Assembly (NCBI RefSeq): GCF_004359505.1
Contig: NZ_SCWE01000005.1
Span: forward strand, 1 to 64,000
Length of the DNA stretch: 64,000 nucleotides
DNA from: Macrococcus hajekii
Lineage (GTDB): Bacteria; Bacillota; Bacilli; Staphylococcales; Staphylococcaceae
Direction: 5' to 3'
A program made the position numbers and the translations under genes. Below, one piece after another: positions 1 through 8,109 of this stretch (its first letter is position 1; every line of letters begins with the position of its first letter). Under the pieces are notes generated by a model. The model was not told where the DNA came from, ran no database searches, and was given only the letters and a program-made list of their open reading frames with translations.

Positions 1-227
1 TCCACGTCAATGCTGTTAATAATTGTAACACACTGAAAATATATTTGATTATTAAATAATTAATATGCTTTTTTATTTTTTTAATAATTTATTTTTATTC
101 ATAATATATTTTATAAAATTTTTTTATCCAGTTTATAAAATTGAAAACTATTTGTTAACATTATATTTATTTTATTATTTTTATTTAACATTTCATAATT
201 AAAAAAATACATATTGTATGTATAGCA
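1..227. other. AT-rich non-coding left edge
   Basis: This stretch is almost entirely A and T, with long runs of both. No frame combines a plausible ribosome binding site with more than a few codons. It lies downstream of the leftward gene that ends at 268 and probably separates it from a gene outside the window. I see no clear promoter or repeat in it. Confidence 0.5.
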
Positions 228-269
228 AATATTAACCCCTCACTATTATCAAATAGTGGGGTTAATATT
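228..269 (-). terminator. Hairpin at the end of the EVE-domain gene
   Basis: Positions 228-238 pair with 259-269 and 241-247 with 252-258, leaving a 2-nt bulge and a 4-nt loop. The stem begins at the stop codon of the leftward gene. No run of U follows on the minus strand, so it may be a weak terminator or an mRNA 3'-end stabiliser. Confidence 0.45.
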
Positions 270-1632
270 ATTTCATTTGATATATCTTAATATATGCGTG
301 CATGTCTTCCGGAAAATGTATTTTTAAATCATCGAGTGACATCTGCGTCACACCTACTAATTTGAAGTCGTCAAAGAGATTATAGGTTGCATTTTCTTTA
401 CCTAACGTGGTCTCATTGATACCCAGTTCAATTGTTTTACCTGCAGCAGCATGAAGCAATGGCTTGAAATGTCTGACTGCTATCTGTTCAATATCTTCAA
501 TGATTACTGATTGTCCTCGTGATAATGCTGCAGTCACTAAGCCTTCTTTAGGAGTAACTATCTCATTTTCTTTAATACATTGGCCGTATAGTGTACCTTG
601 TGTCCAGTCCTGATCAGCAACTGCATGCTTAGTATCCTGACTCAATTGTAGTAAATCCAGTATCTGTGGTGTATAGTGACTATTGATGACAATATGTAGA
701 AGTTTAGCAGGAAGCTTATAGTCTCTTTTTTTCGACTGTCCTGCTATATATGTCATCACGGTACTTTTTTTCGGTGCAGCTTTAGCCAGCTGTTCCGCGT
801 ATGAAGTGATGGCAGGACTTTCTTCCGCTTCTGTTGGATTGAGCATGGCTTCATACTGAATTTTTGTAAGTTCTGTTACCGACTCATTCCAGTTTTCATC
901 CACAAAGTACTGTGCTCTCAGCATAGGTTCACGGTCTAAATCGTAAATTGTTCGAGCTTGAATATCTCCGTCATATTTAAGTGTAATAGCCGTCGTATCC
1001 GTTCTTCCCATAATGATAGGCTCTTTATGCAACGGCTGTTCGATTGTAGCTGTTCCATAAATGCCTCGTTCAGGTGCAGTGCGGTAGATAATGACTTTAT
1101 CACCTTCCTGCATCTCTGTATAATGTTTGAAACCTTTACGCTCAATACCGTTAACTGTCTTTACATATATCGTATAACTTTCGTTTTCCTTAAAATCCTC
1201 CATCTCTTTCATCAGGAAATAGCGGTTGATTTTCTCCTCACCTCTGCCTAGCGACATAATGAATTCATAATCATCCTCACTGATCTGATTAAGCAGCTGT
1301 TCTTTCATTCTAAATAATGAAATCTTAAGTTGCTCACTGCGTTCCAGATATTCCTTATCCAGTGGAAGCAATTTTTCTTCATATTTAAAATGGATTTTAA
1401 TCTGCCCGCGTTTCGGTTCTTCATATTTGATGACTGTACCCGCTCCAAGCAGACCGATCTTATTCTGTACCTGATAGAAGATAACTTTGTCGCCCACTTC
1501 AGCACGTTTAAATGCGGCATATCCTTCTGATGGATTGAAGTGAACAGATGAATCAAAGACAGATACCTGCCCCATCAAGTCTTCAAAATGGTTAAAACGA
1601 TTGTATCCGCAATTTAACCAGAAATATTTCAT
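268..1632 (-). CDS. Double EVE-domain protein with an AAA+-like C-terminal relic
   Basis: A 454-residue protein. Two consecutive PUA-like EVE modules are visible: residues about 1-128 (with GDKVIFYQ and GLLGAGTV) and about 137-262 (with GDKVIIYRT and GIYGTATI). EVE domains are known to bind modified bases and often serve as the specificity part of McrB-like or other restriction systems. Residues about 290-454 resemble the second half of a MoxR/McrB-type AAA+ module: GLVTAALSRGQSVIIEDIEQ (Walker B-like, 376-381) and FKLVGVTQM (sensor 1-like, about 423-431). No Walker A GxxGxGKT precedes them, so ATP hydrolysis is unlikely. The ATG at 1632 follows GAGGGATATAGACT. No McrC nuclease or methylase lies nearby. 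The EVE call is firm; the AAA+ relic is my reading of pattern only. Confidence 0.7.
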   Translation of the reverse strand: MKYFWLNCGYNRFNHFEDLMGQVSVFDSSVHFNPSEGYAAFKRAEVGDKVIFYQVQNKIGLLGAGTVIKYEEPKRGQIKIHFKYEEKLLPLDKEYLERSEQLKISLFRMKEQLLNQISEDDYEFIMSLGRGEEKINRYFLMKEMEDFKENESYTIYVKTVNGIERKGFKHYTEMQEGDKVIIYRTAPERGIYGTATIEQPLHKEPIIMGRTDTTAITLKYDGDIQARTIYDLDREPMLRAQYFVDENWNESVTELTKIQYEAMLNPTEAEESPAITSYAEQLAKAAPKKSTVMTYIAGQSKKRDYKLPAKLLHIVINSHYTPQILDLLQLSQDTKHAVADQDWTQGTLYGQCIKENEIVTPKEGLVTAALSRGQSVIIEDIEQIAVRHFKPLLHAAAGKTIELGINETTLGKENATYNLFDDFKLVGVTQMSLDDLKIHFPEDMHAYIKIYQMK

Positions 1633-1650
1633 AGTCTATATCCCTCCCTG

Positions 1651-1725
1651 TTATTCCGCTTTATTTTTCTGTAAGAGTAAAGCAATCATTGATAATAATA
1701 ATGTAAATATTGTTTTTTCCTTCAA
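1651..1725 (-). CDS. Possible 24-residue hydrophobic peptide
   Basis: A TTG-started frame encodes a 24-residue peptide beginning MKEKTIFTLLLSMIALLLQ and ending NKAE. It has charged ends around one hydrophobic segment long enough for a short membrane helix. AGGTG lies 7 nt before the TTG, just after the stop of the YeiH-like gene. It fills the otherwise empty gap before the EVE-domain gene in the same direction. No family is recognised. A chance frame cannot be excluded because the region is AT-rich. Confidence 0.33.
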   Translation of the reverse strand: MKEKTIFTLLLSMIALLLQKNKAE

Positions 1726-1735
1726 TATCTTTCAC

Positions 1736-2680
1736 CTACTTAAAATGAAGAATAATTAGACTTATACTTGTCACGAGCAGCCATAATAGTGCACCTAGTA
1801 TGACAGGTTTATAACCTAATTGTCTGAACTGTTTTAAGTCGACTGATAATCCAATCGCACTCATTGCTACTGCTATCATAAAAACAGATATTTTCTTAAT
1901 TGCAATCAGCACAACCTCAGGAATCGGTATTAGCGTTGCAAAAATGCTGGCAGCACAAAAATAAAGAATAAACCATGGAAAAATGCGTTTAACTGAGACC
2001 TGACTTCTATTCAGCCAGACAATTATTAAACAAAGGGGAACTATCATCAGCGCTCTCAGCAATTTAACGATAGTCCCTGTATCCCCTGCTACTGTGCCAT
2101 ATGTATAACCAGCTGCAACAACACTACTCGTATCATTGATAGCTGTTCCTGCAAAATAACCAAATATCGTCTGATCCATATTCATCATATGACCTATAAC
2201 CGGAAAGGTAAACACTGCAATGATATTAAAGAGAAAAATGGTTGAGATTGCATATGCTACTTCTTCATCATCTGCTTCTATCACTGGACTGACCGCTGCA
2301 ATAGCTGATCCACCGCAAATAGCTGTGCCGACAGAAATTAATGTACGGATTTTATCATGAATATGCATCATACACCCAATGATGTATCCGGCCAGCAATG
2401 CTACCGTTATCGTAACAACAGTAAGGGGCAGGGAAGACCATCCTAGTTCTGCAACTGCTCGAAAATTCAAGGTAAAACCCATCACTATGATGGCCCACTG
2501 CAACACTTTCTTAGAACAGAGCTTGATACCGGGTGCTGCTCTGTTCATATCGATGAAAGGACGTATAAACATACCTAATATAATACTGCATACTGCCGCC
2601 CCCATAACAGGTATATAATGACCTATAATGGCTGCTATTGAAGCAATGAGCAGACATAAACCGATTCCACGCCATTTCAT
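1736..2680 (-). CDS. YeiH/UPF0324 family membrane protein (putative sulfate exporter)
   Basis: A 314-residue polytopic membrane protein with about ten hydrophobic segments. It has the hallmark stretches of the YeiH (PF03601) family: ICGGSAIAAVSPVI in the first half and AGTAINDTSSVVAAGY in the middle. Members are annotated as putative sulfate or sulfite exporters, but the substrate is rarely tested. The ATG at 2680 is preceded by GAGGTG at a 5-nt spacing. It is divergent from the thermonuclease gene. The family call is secure; the substrate is not. Confidence 0.88.
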   Translation of the reverse strand: MKWRGIGLCLLIASIAAIIGHYIPVMGAAVCSIILGMFIRPFIDMNRAAPGIKLCSKKVLQWAIIVMGFTLNFRAVAELGWSSLPLTVVTITVALLAGYIIGCMMHIHDKIRTLISVGTAICGGSAIAAVSPVIEADDEEVAYAISTIFLFNIIAVFTFPVIGHMMNMDQTIFGYFAGTAINDTSSVVAAGYTYGTVAGDTGTIVKLLRALMIVPLCLIIVWLNRSQVSVKRIFPWFILYFCAASIFATLIPIPEVVLIAIKKISVFMIAVAMSAIGLSVDLKQFRQLGYKPVILGALLWLLVTSISLIILHFK

Positions 2681-2746
2681 ATTGACACCTCGATGTTATT
2701 CTAACATAATGCTATAATATTATAATATCTATTTAAGGAGGACGAC

Positions 2747-3358
2747 ATGAAATTTTTAATCAGTACTTGCCTACTCATGTTACTCTTACCACAATCCACA
2801 TCTGCTGCAGAGCGAACACCCGTTACACTTGATCGTGTAATCGATGGTGACACACTTTCCGTTAAACAAAGCGGACGAAAGAAAACGGTCAGACTTCTAC
2901 TGGTCGATACACCAGAATCTAAAAAACCAAATACGCCTGTCCAGCCTTACAGCCTGGAAGCGGCCGACTTTACTAAATCACTTGTTTCAAGTTGCAATCT
3001 GATTATAGAACATGATTCAAAAGGTCGCTATGATCGTTATAAGCGAGAGCTCGTTTATCTTTACTGTGATGATAAGATGGTTAATGAAATATTAGTTAGA
3101 GAAGGATACGCTCGTGTCGGTTATATTTATCAGCAAAAAGATCATCTGACTGAACTGAAAGAAGCTGAACGTCAGGCCCGAACTAAAAGTTTAAAAATCT
3201 GGTCTCTCGACGGCTTTGTCAATGAAGACGGTGAAGGGTTCAACTCTACAGAAGCTGAACGTCAGAAAGAGGTAGATGTCGTTGAAAAAATCAGACAGTT
3301 ACTCTATGAACTTGTAGATGATTTGCTGGATCGCCTAGTTAAAAAAATAGGTCTATAG
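2747..3358 (+). CDS. nuc: Secreted thermonuclease (SNase family)
   Basis: A 203-residue nuclease with a Sec signal peptide (residues 1-20, ending TSA-A). The SNase fold follows: VIDGDTL with calcium-binding D33, VRLLLVDTPE with catalytic R49 and E57 and ligand D54, and DRYKRELVYLY where R100 matches the second catalytic arginine of staphylococcal nuclease. The order matches extracellular Ca2+-dependent enzymes that degrade DNA and RNA. The tail beyond residue 155 (FNSTEAERQKEV onward) is an extra charged helix absent from classic Nuc. AAGGAGG precedes the ATG, and a bidirectional terminator follows. Confidence 0.93.
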   Translation: MKFLISTCLLMLLLPQSTSAAERTPVTLDRVIDGDTLSVKQSGRKKTVRLLLVDTPESKKPNTPVQPYSLEAADFTKSLVSSCNLIIEHDSKGRYDRYKRELVYLYCDDKMVNEILVREGYARVGYIYQQKDHLTELKEAERQARTKSLKIWSLDGFVNEDGEGFNSTEAERQKEVDVVEKIRQLLYELVDDLLDRLVKKIGL

Positions 3359-3396
3359 AAAAAGCGTTGTTTCATAGTTGAAACAACGCCTTTTTT
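3359..3396. terminator. Bidirectional terminator between nuc and the autolysin gene
   Basis: A perfect 11-bp stem (3364-3374 with 3379-3389) and 4-nt loop, flanked by A on the left and six T on the right. It can stop transcripts from both converging genes. Confidence 0.9.
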
Positions 3397-3402
3397 AATG
3401 AC

Positions 3403-4440
3403 TTAATGGATAAAGACATACTGACTCATCTGGTAAGCATTAAGTGTTCTATATCCAACTACTGTCGGAACCGTAAGATAATTCATCTCTGACACAAGGA
3501 TAGTGCCGTCTGGATTAACACGCTCTACAAATGCAACGTGTCCTAAAGGCCCCATTGTCGTCTGTGCAATAGCACCGACAGCTGGTGTATGATCGACGAC
3601 ATAACCGTCATTACGCGCGCCATTTGCCCAGTTATTCGCATTCCACCAGTACGTCGAAATACCTTTACCAATTGCCGCACGACGATTGAACACATGCCAT
3701 GTACATTGTCCATAATCATATAAGTTCGGATGATTAAAAACCGGTCCTGTCGTTACTACTGTATTCTGAACAGGAACAGGTGTCTGCGTTACCGGTGTAG
3801 AAGTTGTAGCTGTACCTCCTGATACAATTAATTGCTGATTCGGAAAAATCAAGTAAGAATTAAGACCATTCCAGCGTTGCAAATCTGCTACAGATACTTT
3901 AAACATGCTCCCTATCAATGATAGGCTATCACCAGATTTAACTGTATATTTTCCTGTCGGTGCTGAAGAAATAACCGGTGTAGTCGTTCGTGACGGTACA
4001 CTTGCAGGAGACTGCGTTATTGATGTACCACTAACTTTTAATCTCTGACCTGGGAAAATCAAATATGAATTCAAGTTATTAAGGCGCATAATATTAGTGT
4101 ATGTTGTGCCATACTTAGCAGCAATAACAGAAAGACTCTCTCCTGCCTGTACAGTATGGTAACCACTTATCTGAGTCGATGTAGTGTTTGTAGGTGTACG
4201 TACTGTAGTTGAACTAGACATTCCAGTTGTTCCAGGTAACTGTAATTTCTGATTTACAAAAATCAGGTTTGATGACAAGTTATTTAATGTTTTAAGTTCG
4301 GTCACAGATGTATTGTACTGCATTGCAATCTGCCATAATGAATCATTCGGTTTGACAGTATACTCACTTGCATCTGCCGTATATGAATAGAGTGCACATG
4401 CACCAGCTGTTGCCGTTAATGCGTAAACCTTCTTTCTCAT
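3403..4440 (-). CDS. LysM–CHAP cell-wall hydrolase (Sle1/Aaa-like autolysin)
   Basis: A 345-residue secreted peptidoglycan hydrolase. A signal peptide (1-24, ending ADA) is followed by three LysM repeats at about 26-69, 93-137 and 164-208, each with YTV or HTV, a GDSL-like turn and LNxLxSxLIFPxQ. Thr/Ser/Pro-rich linkers separate them. The CHAP domain (about 235-345) has catalytic C246 in GQCTWHVF, H301 in GHVAFVE and E318/N320. In staphylococci such proteins are N-acetylmuramoyl-L-alanine amidases acting in daughter-cell separation. Length and layout match Sle1. It is transcribed away from a block of small genes. Confidence 0.92.
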   Translation of the reverse strand: MRKKVYALTATAGACALYSYTADASEYTVKPNDSLWQIAMQYNTSVTELKTLNNLSSNLIFVNQKLQLPGTTGMSSSTTVRTPTNTTSTQISGYHTVQAGESLSVIAAKYGTTYTNIMRLNNLNSYLIFPGQRLKVSGTSITQSPASVPSRTTTPVISSAPTGKYTVKSGDSLSLIGSMFKVSVADLQRWNGLNSYLIFPNQQLIVSGGTATTSTPVTQTPVPVQNTVVTTGPVFNHPNLYDYGQCTWHVFNRRAAIGKGISTYWWNANNWANGARNDGYVVDHTPAVGAIAQTTMGPLGHVAFVERVNPDGTILVSEMNYLTVPTVVGYRTLNAYQMSQYVFIH

Positions 4441-4637
4441 ATCAATATCCTCCAGGTCTTTATTAATATCTCTATTATGACATATACAAATTACAATACA
4501 TGTTACAGTTTCCTTTCAAGTTCTATAATTTTATTGAGAGATTGTCAAATAAACGTAACAATCAAGCGTTTTACTCTACATTTAAAGGGTAAATTGAAAG
4601 TACTTTTTATCCTACAAATTGAAAGGAAATGATTATA

Positions 4638-4826
4638 ATGACTAAAGAACATTACGCTGGACTTGAGACAGATAAAGAGTATTTAAATCAAGATTCAGAA
4701 ATAAGGGACGAAAAAGAAGCTTCACTCATCAACGATGGTTTAGGCGTGGCGCCAGATGCTGGAGTCGAAGAGCTTGACCCTCATCCCCCAACTGATAAGA
4801 AAATGCTTGAAAAAGATGACGAATAA
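4638..4826 (+). CDS. Small acidic hypothetical protein
   Basis: A 62-residue very acidic, soluble protein with a Pro-rich stretch near its end (HPPTDKKMLEKDDE). An ATG at 4629 lies in frame, but AAAGGA sits only 1-2 nt before it and 10 nt before the ATG at 4638, so the latter is chosen. No family is recognised. Its stop overlaps the start of the next gene (TAATG), so the two are probably translationally coupled. Confidence 0.6.
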   Translation: MTKEHYAGLETDKEYLNQDSEIRDEKEASLINDGLGVAPDAGVEELDPHPPTDKKMLEKDDE

Positions 4827-5029
4827 TGTTTGATTTTTTCAATTTTAGTGGCATGACATTATTCATGCTGCTATCCCCTTTCATATTAATAGTAATCATG
4901 ATGGCTATTTTAATCGGTCAGCTCTCACATCACCTTCGCCAGCAGAAAACTATAATTCAGCAGCAGCAGGAACTCATTCGTTTAACAATCAAATCGATGA
5001 ATAGGAGAGATAACGATGACAGACGCTAA
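4826..5029 (+). CDS. Small single-pass membrane protein
   Basis: A 67-residue protein with one strong membrane segment (about residues 8-31, rich in Leu, Ile and Met). A Gln-rich coiled-coil-like stretch (HHLRQQKTIIQQQQELIRL) and a charged tail ending RRDNDDRR follow. The start overlaps the preceding stop by one base and the end overlaps the next small gene by 14 bases, giving a tight three-gene unit. The function is unknown. Confidence 0.62.
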   Translation: MFDFFNFSGMTLFMLLSPFILIVIMMAILIGQLSHHLRQQKTIIQQQQELIRLTIKSMNRRDNDDRR

Positions 5030-5147
5030 AAACTATGATTCAAGTATTGATGGTATCGACAAAAACGAGGAACAGCTATCTAATCCTCAGACAGAGCAAC
5101 AGGATAAACCTGCACGAGACGAAGAAGCTGACGGACGTGGTGAATGA
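5016..5147 (+). CDS. 43-residue acidic protein, third member of a small-gene operon
   Basis: A 43-residue frame (MTDAKNYDSSIDGIDKNEEQ onward, ending EEADGRGE) is preceded by AGGAGAG at a good spacing of about 8 nt. It overlaps the end of the membrane-protein gene in another frame. It is hydrophilic and acidic, like the first gene of the trio. Its stop codon lies in the left arm of a 24-bp palindrome. I do not recognise a family; the binding site and operon position support it. Confidence 0.5.
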   Translation: MTDAKNYDSSIDGIDKNEEQLSNPQTEQQDKPARDEEADGRGE

Positions 5148-5193
5148 GACAAAAGAGGAGATTCCAGACGGAATCTCCTCTTTTGTCTCATTC
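5142..5193. terminator. 24-bp perfect palindrome shared by two converging genes
   Basis: Positions 5142-5165 and 5170-5193 are exact reverse complements around a 4-nt loop. The TGA stops of the rightward small gene (5145-5147) and the leftward lipoprotein gene (5188-5190) occupy mirror positions in the arms. There is no T run, but stem strength suggests a bidirectional terminator or RNA end stabiliser. Confidence 0.75.
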
Positions 5194-5874
5194 AGCAATT
5201 ATTTCTCCTGTTTTTTGATAATACTTATAGGAAGAAATCAACTTATTATTCTTATCTACTGACTTAAAGCGATAATATGTACCCCTAACATCCTTTTCGA
5301 TAGCAGGATCAGCCTTTACAAACTGTACTCGGCCACCAGCCATTTTCTCAGTTCTATTTTTATACTTATCTTCAATTAATCTAAGTGCTTGCTCCTGTTT
5401 TCTATCAACCGTATAGATGACTTTATCATTAAAGTCAGTGATCAACATCGTTTTCTTAACTGGATTATAGACAAGGTCATAGACAGTGATGACTTTCTTC
5501 CACTGATCCCCTGTTGCCTGCGAAGACATAATACGTGTCGTGACAATATGCTGTATCGTTTTCTCAGACTTCATCTGATCAATTGAAAAGTCATCTATTT
5601 TGTAACGATCAAAATGACCAGATGGTAATTTATTTCTCAAATATCGATCAGCCTCTGAACCCTTTGCCACATATGGTTCTAGTTGTTTTATGCTGCGTGT
5701 GTTAAATGCTGAGGGTGACTGCTGCATATACGCAGTGAGTTGTTGCTCAGCAAGATTTGAGTAATTGATTTCCTCACTAGATGCCACTTGCTGTACTTGT
5801 TCTTGTTCAGCGATCCTTTCTTCGCAGCCCACAAGAGTAAGTGTTAGTAAAATTATACCGCCTAGTTTTTTCAT
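5188..5874 (-). CDS. Putative lipoprotein of unknown function
   Basis: A 228-residue protein with a lipoprotein signal: hydrophobic segment and lipobox TLVGC with C17 as the lipidated residue. The mature part starts with a Glu/Gln-rich linker. A mixed alpha/beta region follows (about 40-160: helix LAEQQLTAYMQQ, then strands IQHIVTTRIM and KVITVYDLVYN), which could be an NTF2-like fold such as in staphylococcal TcaA; that is a guess. It lies 16 nt downstream of an unknown cytoplasmic gene in the same direction and may share its transcript. Confidence 0.6.
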   Translation of the reverse strand: MKKLGGIILLTLTLVGCEERIAEQEQVQQVASSEEINYSNLAEQQLTAYMQQSPSAFNTRSIKQLEPYVAKGSEADRYLRNKLPSGHFDRYKIDDFSIDQMKSEKTIQHIVTTRIMSSQATGDQWKKVITVYDLVYNPVKKTMLITDFNDKVIYTVDRKQEQALRLIEDKYKNRTEKMAGGRVQFVKADPAIEKDVRGTYYRFKSVDKNNKLISSYKYYQKTGEIIAE

Positions 5875-5890
5875 CTCTCTTCATCCTTTA

Positions 5891-6886
5891 TCAGCCTTTA
5901 CGAAAGACCTCAAGATTAATAACCTTTTTTTCCTTCTCATTTTCTTCAATTTGCTCTTGATGCTGGATTTCTTCTTTCATTTCTCCTAGTTTCTTCCCAC
6001 CATATATCCAGAGACGAGTCTCCTCTAATGCTTTTATAAACAATCGTTCAAACATTTCGAATTCAGGTGTTGATAGATTTTTAGCAAATAACTTAATCAT
6101 TTCTTCCATGGTCAAATTGGCATCGTTGCTAGCTATGACTAGGAAACGGACGGTATCAAGTAGCTCATCGGTATTGTCCTCACTATGTTCTCCCACAAAA
6201 TCCAGCAATGCATTCAGTGCTTCTTCATTGCAATGATGATCAGCACCTGCATACTGCTTCAGTTCTTCAAATGACTCAGGCATATAATAATGAGACACAT
6301 CATAATCAGGTAATGTCTGTCCTGTAAAACCTTCATGAATGACTGGTAAAACAATTAAATCCTCAAGCGGTTCAATTCCTAGCAAGGTAATGATATGAAC
6401 AAGTCTTTTTTCTGACAACGCCTCATTAAAATAATGGCGATACATTTTATCAAGATGTTGTCGATGGACATAGCCATATAGAAAGAGAGCACCCGTCATA
6501 AAGAGTAAATCTTGTTCAAGCTGCTGTCTTTCAGCTTCAATGTTATTCTTGTTCAACGTTTTAATCTCATCAGCCAGATCAAAAGGTATGATCATGCCTT
6601 GCTTCGTTTCGAACATTAACAGTGACTGCAGTGAAAAGAATACGCGGCTTTCTGGTACTGGAATAAATTCATGACCTGCTTGAACTGCCTGCATAAACAA
6701 ATCATATTCATCAGATGGCATGACCTGTAACGTACGTTCCAGATACTCTTTTGTTAAAACTTTATGCCGAATGGATTCTATCATTTCAATCGAGTGCAAA
6801 TCAGCTGCACTCTCATGCAGCAACTGTTCATAAATGTATTTTAAATCAACTTCATTTAAGTTGAGTAACGCCTCTCTGTAATCCAT
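5891..6886 (-). CDS. Unknown helical protein, paralogue of the gene at 9920-10963
   Basis: A 331-residue, mostly alpha-helical cytoplasmic protein ending in a very charged helix (EEIQHQEQIEENEKEKKV). It shares landmarks in the same order with the 347-residue protein encoded at 9920-10963: FLYGYVHRQHLDKMY versus NLYGYFSLSQYRLMA, YYMPESFEELKQY versus YYIPSSWEDFQRY, and RLWIYGGKKLGEM versus RNWHLGGHKMNEI. The last motif resembles the R-x-W-x3-G-x-x-x-x-E segment of some SEC-C/YecA-type proteins, but the zinc-binding cysteines are missing. The function is unknown. AGGGTGAT lies before the ATG. Confidence 0.6.
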   Translation of the reverse strand: MDYREALLNLNEVDLKYIYEQLLHESAADLHSIEMIESIRHKVLTKEYLERTLQVMPSDEYDLFMQAVQAGHEFIPVPESRVFFSLQSLLMFETKQGMIIPFDLADEIKTLNKNNIEAERQQLEQDLLFMTGALFLYGYVHRQHLDKMYRHYFNEALSEKRLVHIITLLGIEPLEDLIVLPVIHEGFTGQTLPDYDVSHYYMPESFEELKQYAGADHHCNEEALNALLDFVGEHSEDNTDELLDTVRFLVIASNDANLTMEEMIKLFAKNLSTPEFEMFERLFIKALEETRLWIYGGKKLGEMKEEIQHQEQIEENEKEKKVINLEVFRKG

Positions 6887-6959
6887 AATATCACCCTATA
6901 TCTGTTTTCCTCTATTATAAGTGAGAATTGCGTTAATAAAAAGGGCAATGCGTCCCATA

Positions 6960-7961
6960 TTAAATAACGGAGAAGTCATAGATGGTTGTTGCCTGGAATG
7001 TCTCGCTAGCCATCAAACGAATATCTCCAAGCTTATGATGATGAATAGCATCAGGCATACTCTGAGTCTCCAGTGCAATACCTGCCCCTTCTCCGTAATA
7101 TGTGCCATCTTGTGATGTATAATCTAGTCCACCACCTGTATATGCAATAACGGCAGGGGCACTTGTCTGAATAACAATTTGACGACCAGAATCAGGATGA
7201 CTCAGTACAATTCTTTTATCTTCAGGTTCTCCTGACAGCATATAGGGATGATCTAATCCTAGACTGACTTTCTTATTTTGACGATAATCTAATTCCTCAT
7301 TGACTTCAATAAGATTCCCTGTCGGAATTTGATCATCATCTGTCTGAGCAATCTGGTCACTATTAATCATTAGAAAATGGTCCGTTACATCTGACGCTCC
7401 GCCGTTAAGATTAAAATAAGTATGATTAGTTGGATTGAATAATGTATCTTCATCGGTAATAGCATAGTAATGAACCGTCCATTTATTGTCTGCACTAATA
7501 GTATGAGTAATCTGGACTCGCATATTACCTGGGTAATAATCATCATGCTCCTGTAATTGTGCTGTCATTTTCAAGGCTATTTCCTGACCATCCGGATTTT
7601 CAAGAACTTGTGTATCAAACACTTTAAAACTAAGTCCATTTGATCCACCATGAATATGATGCGGCGGAAGATTCTCCTCAAGTTCATATTGCTTACCGTT
7701 CAAGTCAAATTTAGCTTCTGCTATTCTTCCACCAACACGTCCGATAGACATACCGAAGTAATTAGGATTTTGCAAATAATCTCCAATGGTATTAAATCCA
7801 ATGACAACATCAGTAAGTTGCCCTTTATTATCAGGCATCTGTATACTCTGTAGCGCTGCTCCATAATCTATAAATGAAAAGGACATTGTATCAGTGGTTA
7901 TTGTATAGTTGTGTACAGTCTGTCCCTCTACTATTCCAAAAGATTTTACTTCAACCTTCAT
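6960..7961 (-). CDS. galM: Aldose 1-epimerase (galactose mutarotase)
   Basis: A 333-residue mutarotase that interconverts alpha and beta anomers of aldoses such as galactose. Family motifs: IDYGAALQSI near the start, HHIHGG (H104), NPTNHTYFNL with catalytic H180, and GIALETQSMPDA with catalytic base E298. A GTG at 7970 is in frame, but GAGGTG overlaps it and sits 6 nt before the ATG at 7961, which is therefore the start. No gal or lac genes are adjacent, so it appears to stand alone. It is divergent from the unknown gene at 8110. Confidence 0.92.
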   Translation of the reverse strand: MKVEVKSFGIVEGQTVHNYTITTDTMSFSFIDYGAALQSIQMPDNKGQLTDVVIGFNTIGDYLQNPNYFGMSIGRVGGRIAEAKFDLNGKQYELEENLPPHHIHGGSNGLSFKVFDTQVLENPDGQEIALKMTAQLQEHDDYYPGNMRVQITHTISADNKWTVHYYAITDEDTLFNPTNHTYFNLNGGASDVTDHFLMINSDQIAQTDDDQIPTGNLIEVNEELDYRQNKKVSLGLDHPYMLSGEPEDKRIVLSHPDSGRQIVIQTSAPAVIAYTGGGLDYTSQDGTYYGEGAGIALETQSMPDAIHHHKLGDIRLMASETFQATTIYDFSVI

Positions 7962-8030
7962 TTTTATCACCTCATATCAGTATAGTATGCTCTACCCGTA
8001 ATTAATGTATTCATACTTTCAATTTGTATA

Positions 8031-8075
8031 ACCATTAAATATAAAAATATATACTAAATTTTCATATTTAATGGT
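8031..8075. repeat. 12-bp inverted repeat in a divergent promoter region
   Basis: ACCATTAAATAT (8031-8042) and its exact reverse complement (8064-8075) are separated by 21 bp. They lie between galM and the rightward gene whose binding site starts at 8098. The spacing of about three helical turns centre to centre suits an operator pair or a cruciform; no known regulator motif is recognised. Confidence 0.5.
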
Positions 8076-8109
8076 ACTCTCTAAATAATGATATTCTGGA
8101 GGTGTTTTT

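Noticed and set aside
1..267. Replication origin or att site in the AT-rich left edge
   Set aside because: No DnaA boxes, iterons or direct repeats that could mark an origin or integration site were found.
4490..4507. Direct repeat TGTAAC-N6-TGTAAT (minus strand) upstream of the LysM–CHAP gene, resembling a WalR box
   Set aside because: The WalR consensus has a 5-nt spacer; here it is 6. The region is AT-rich, so the half-sites can occur by chance.
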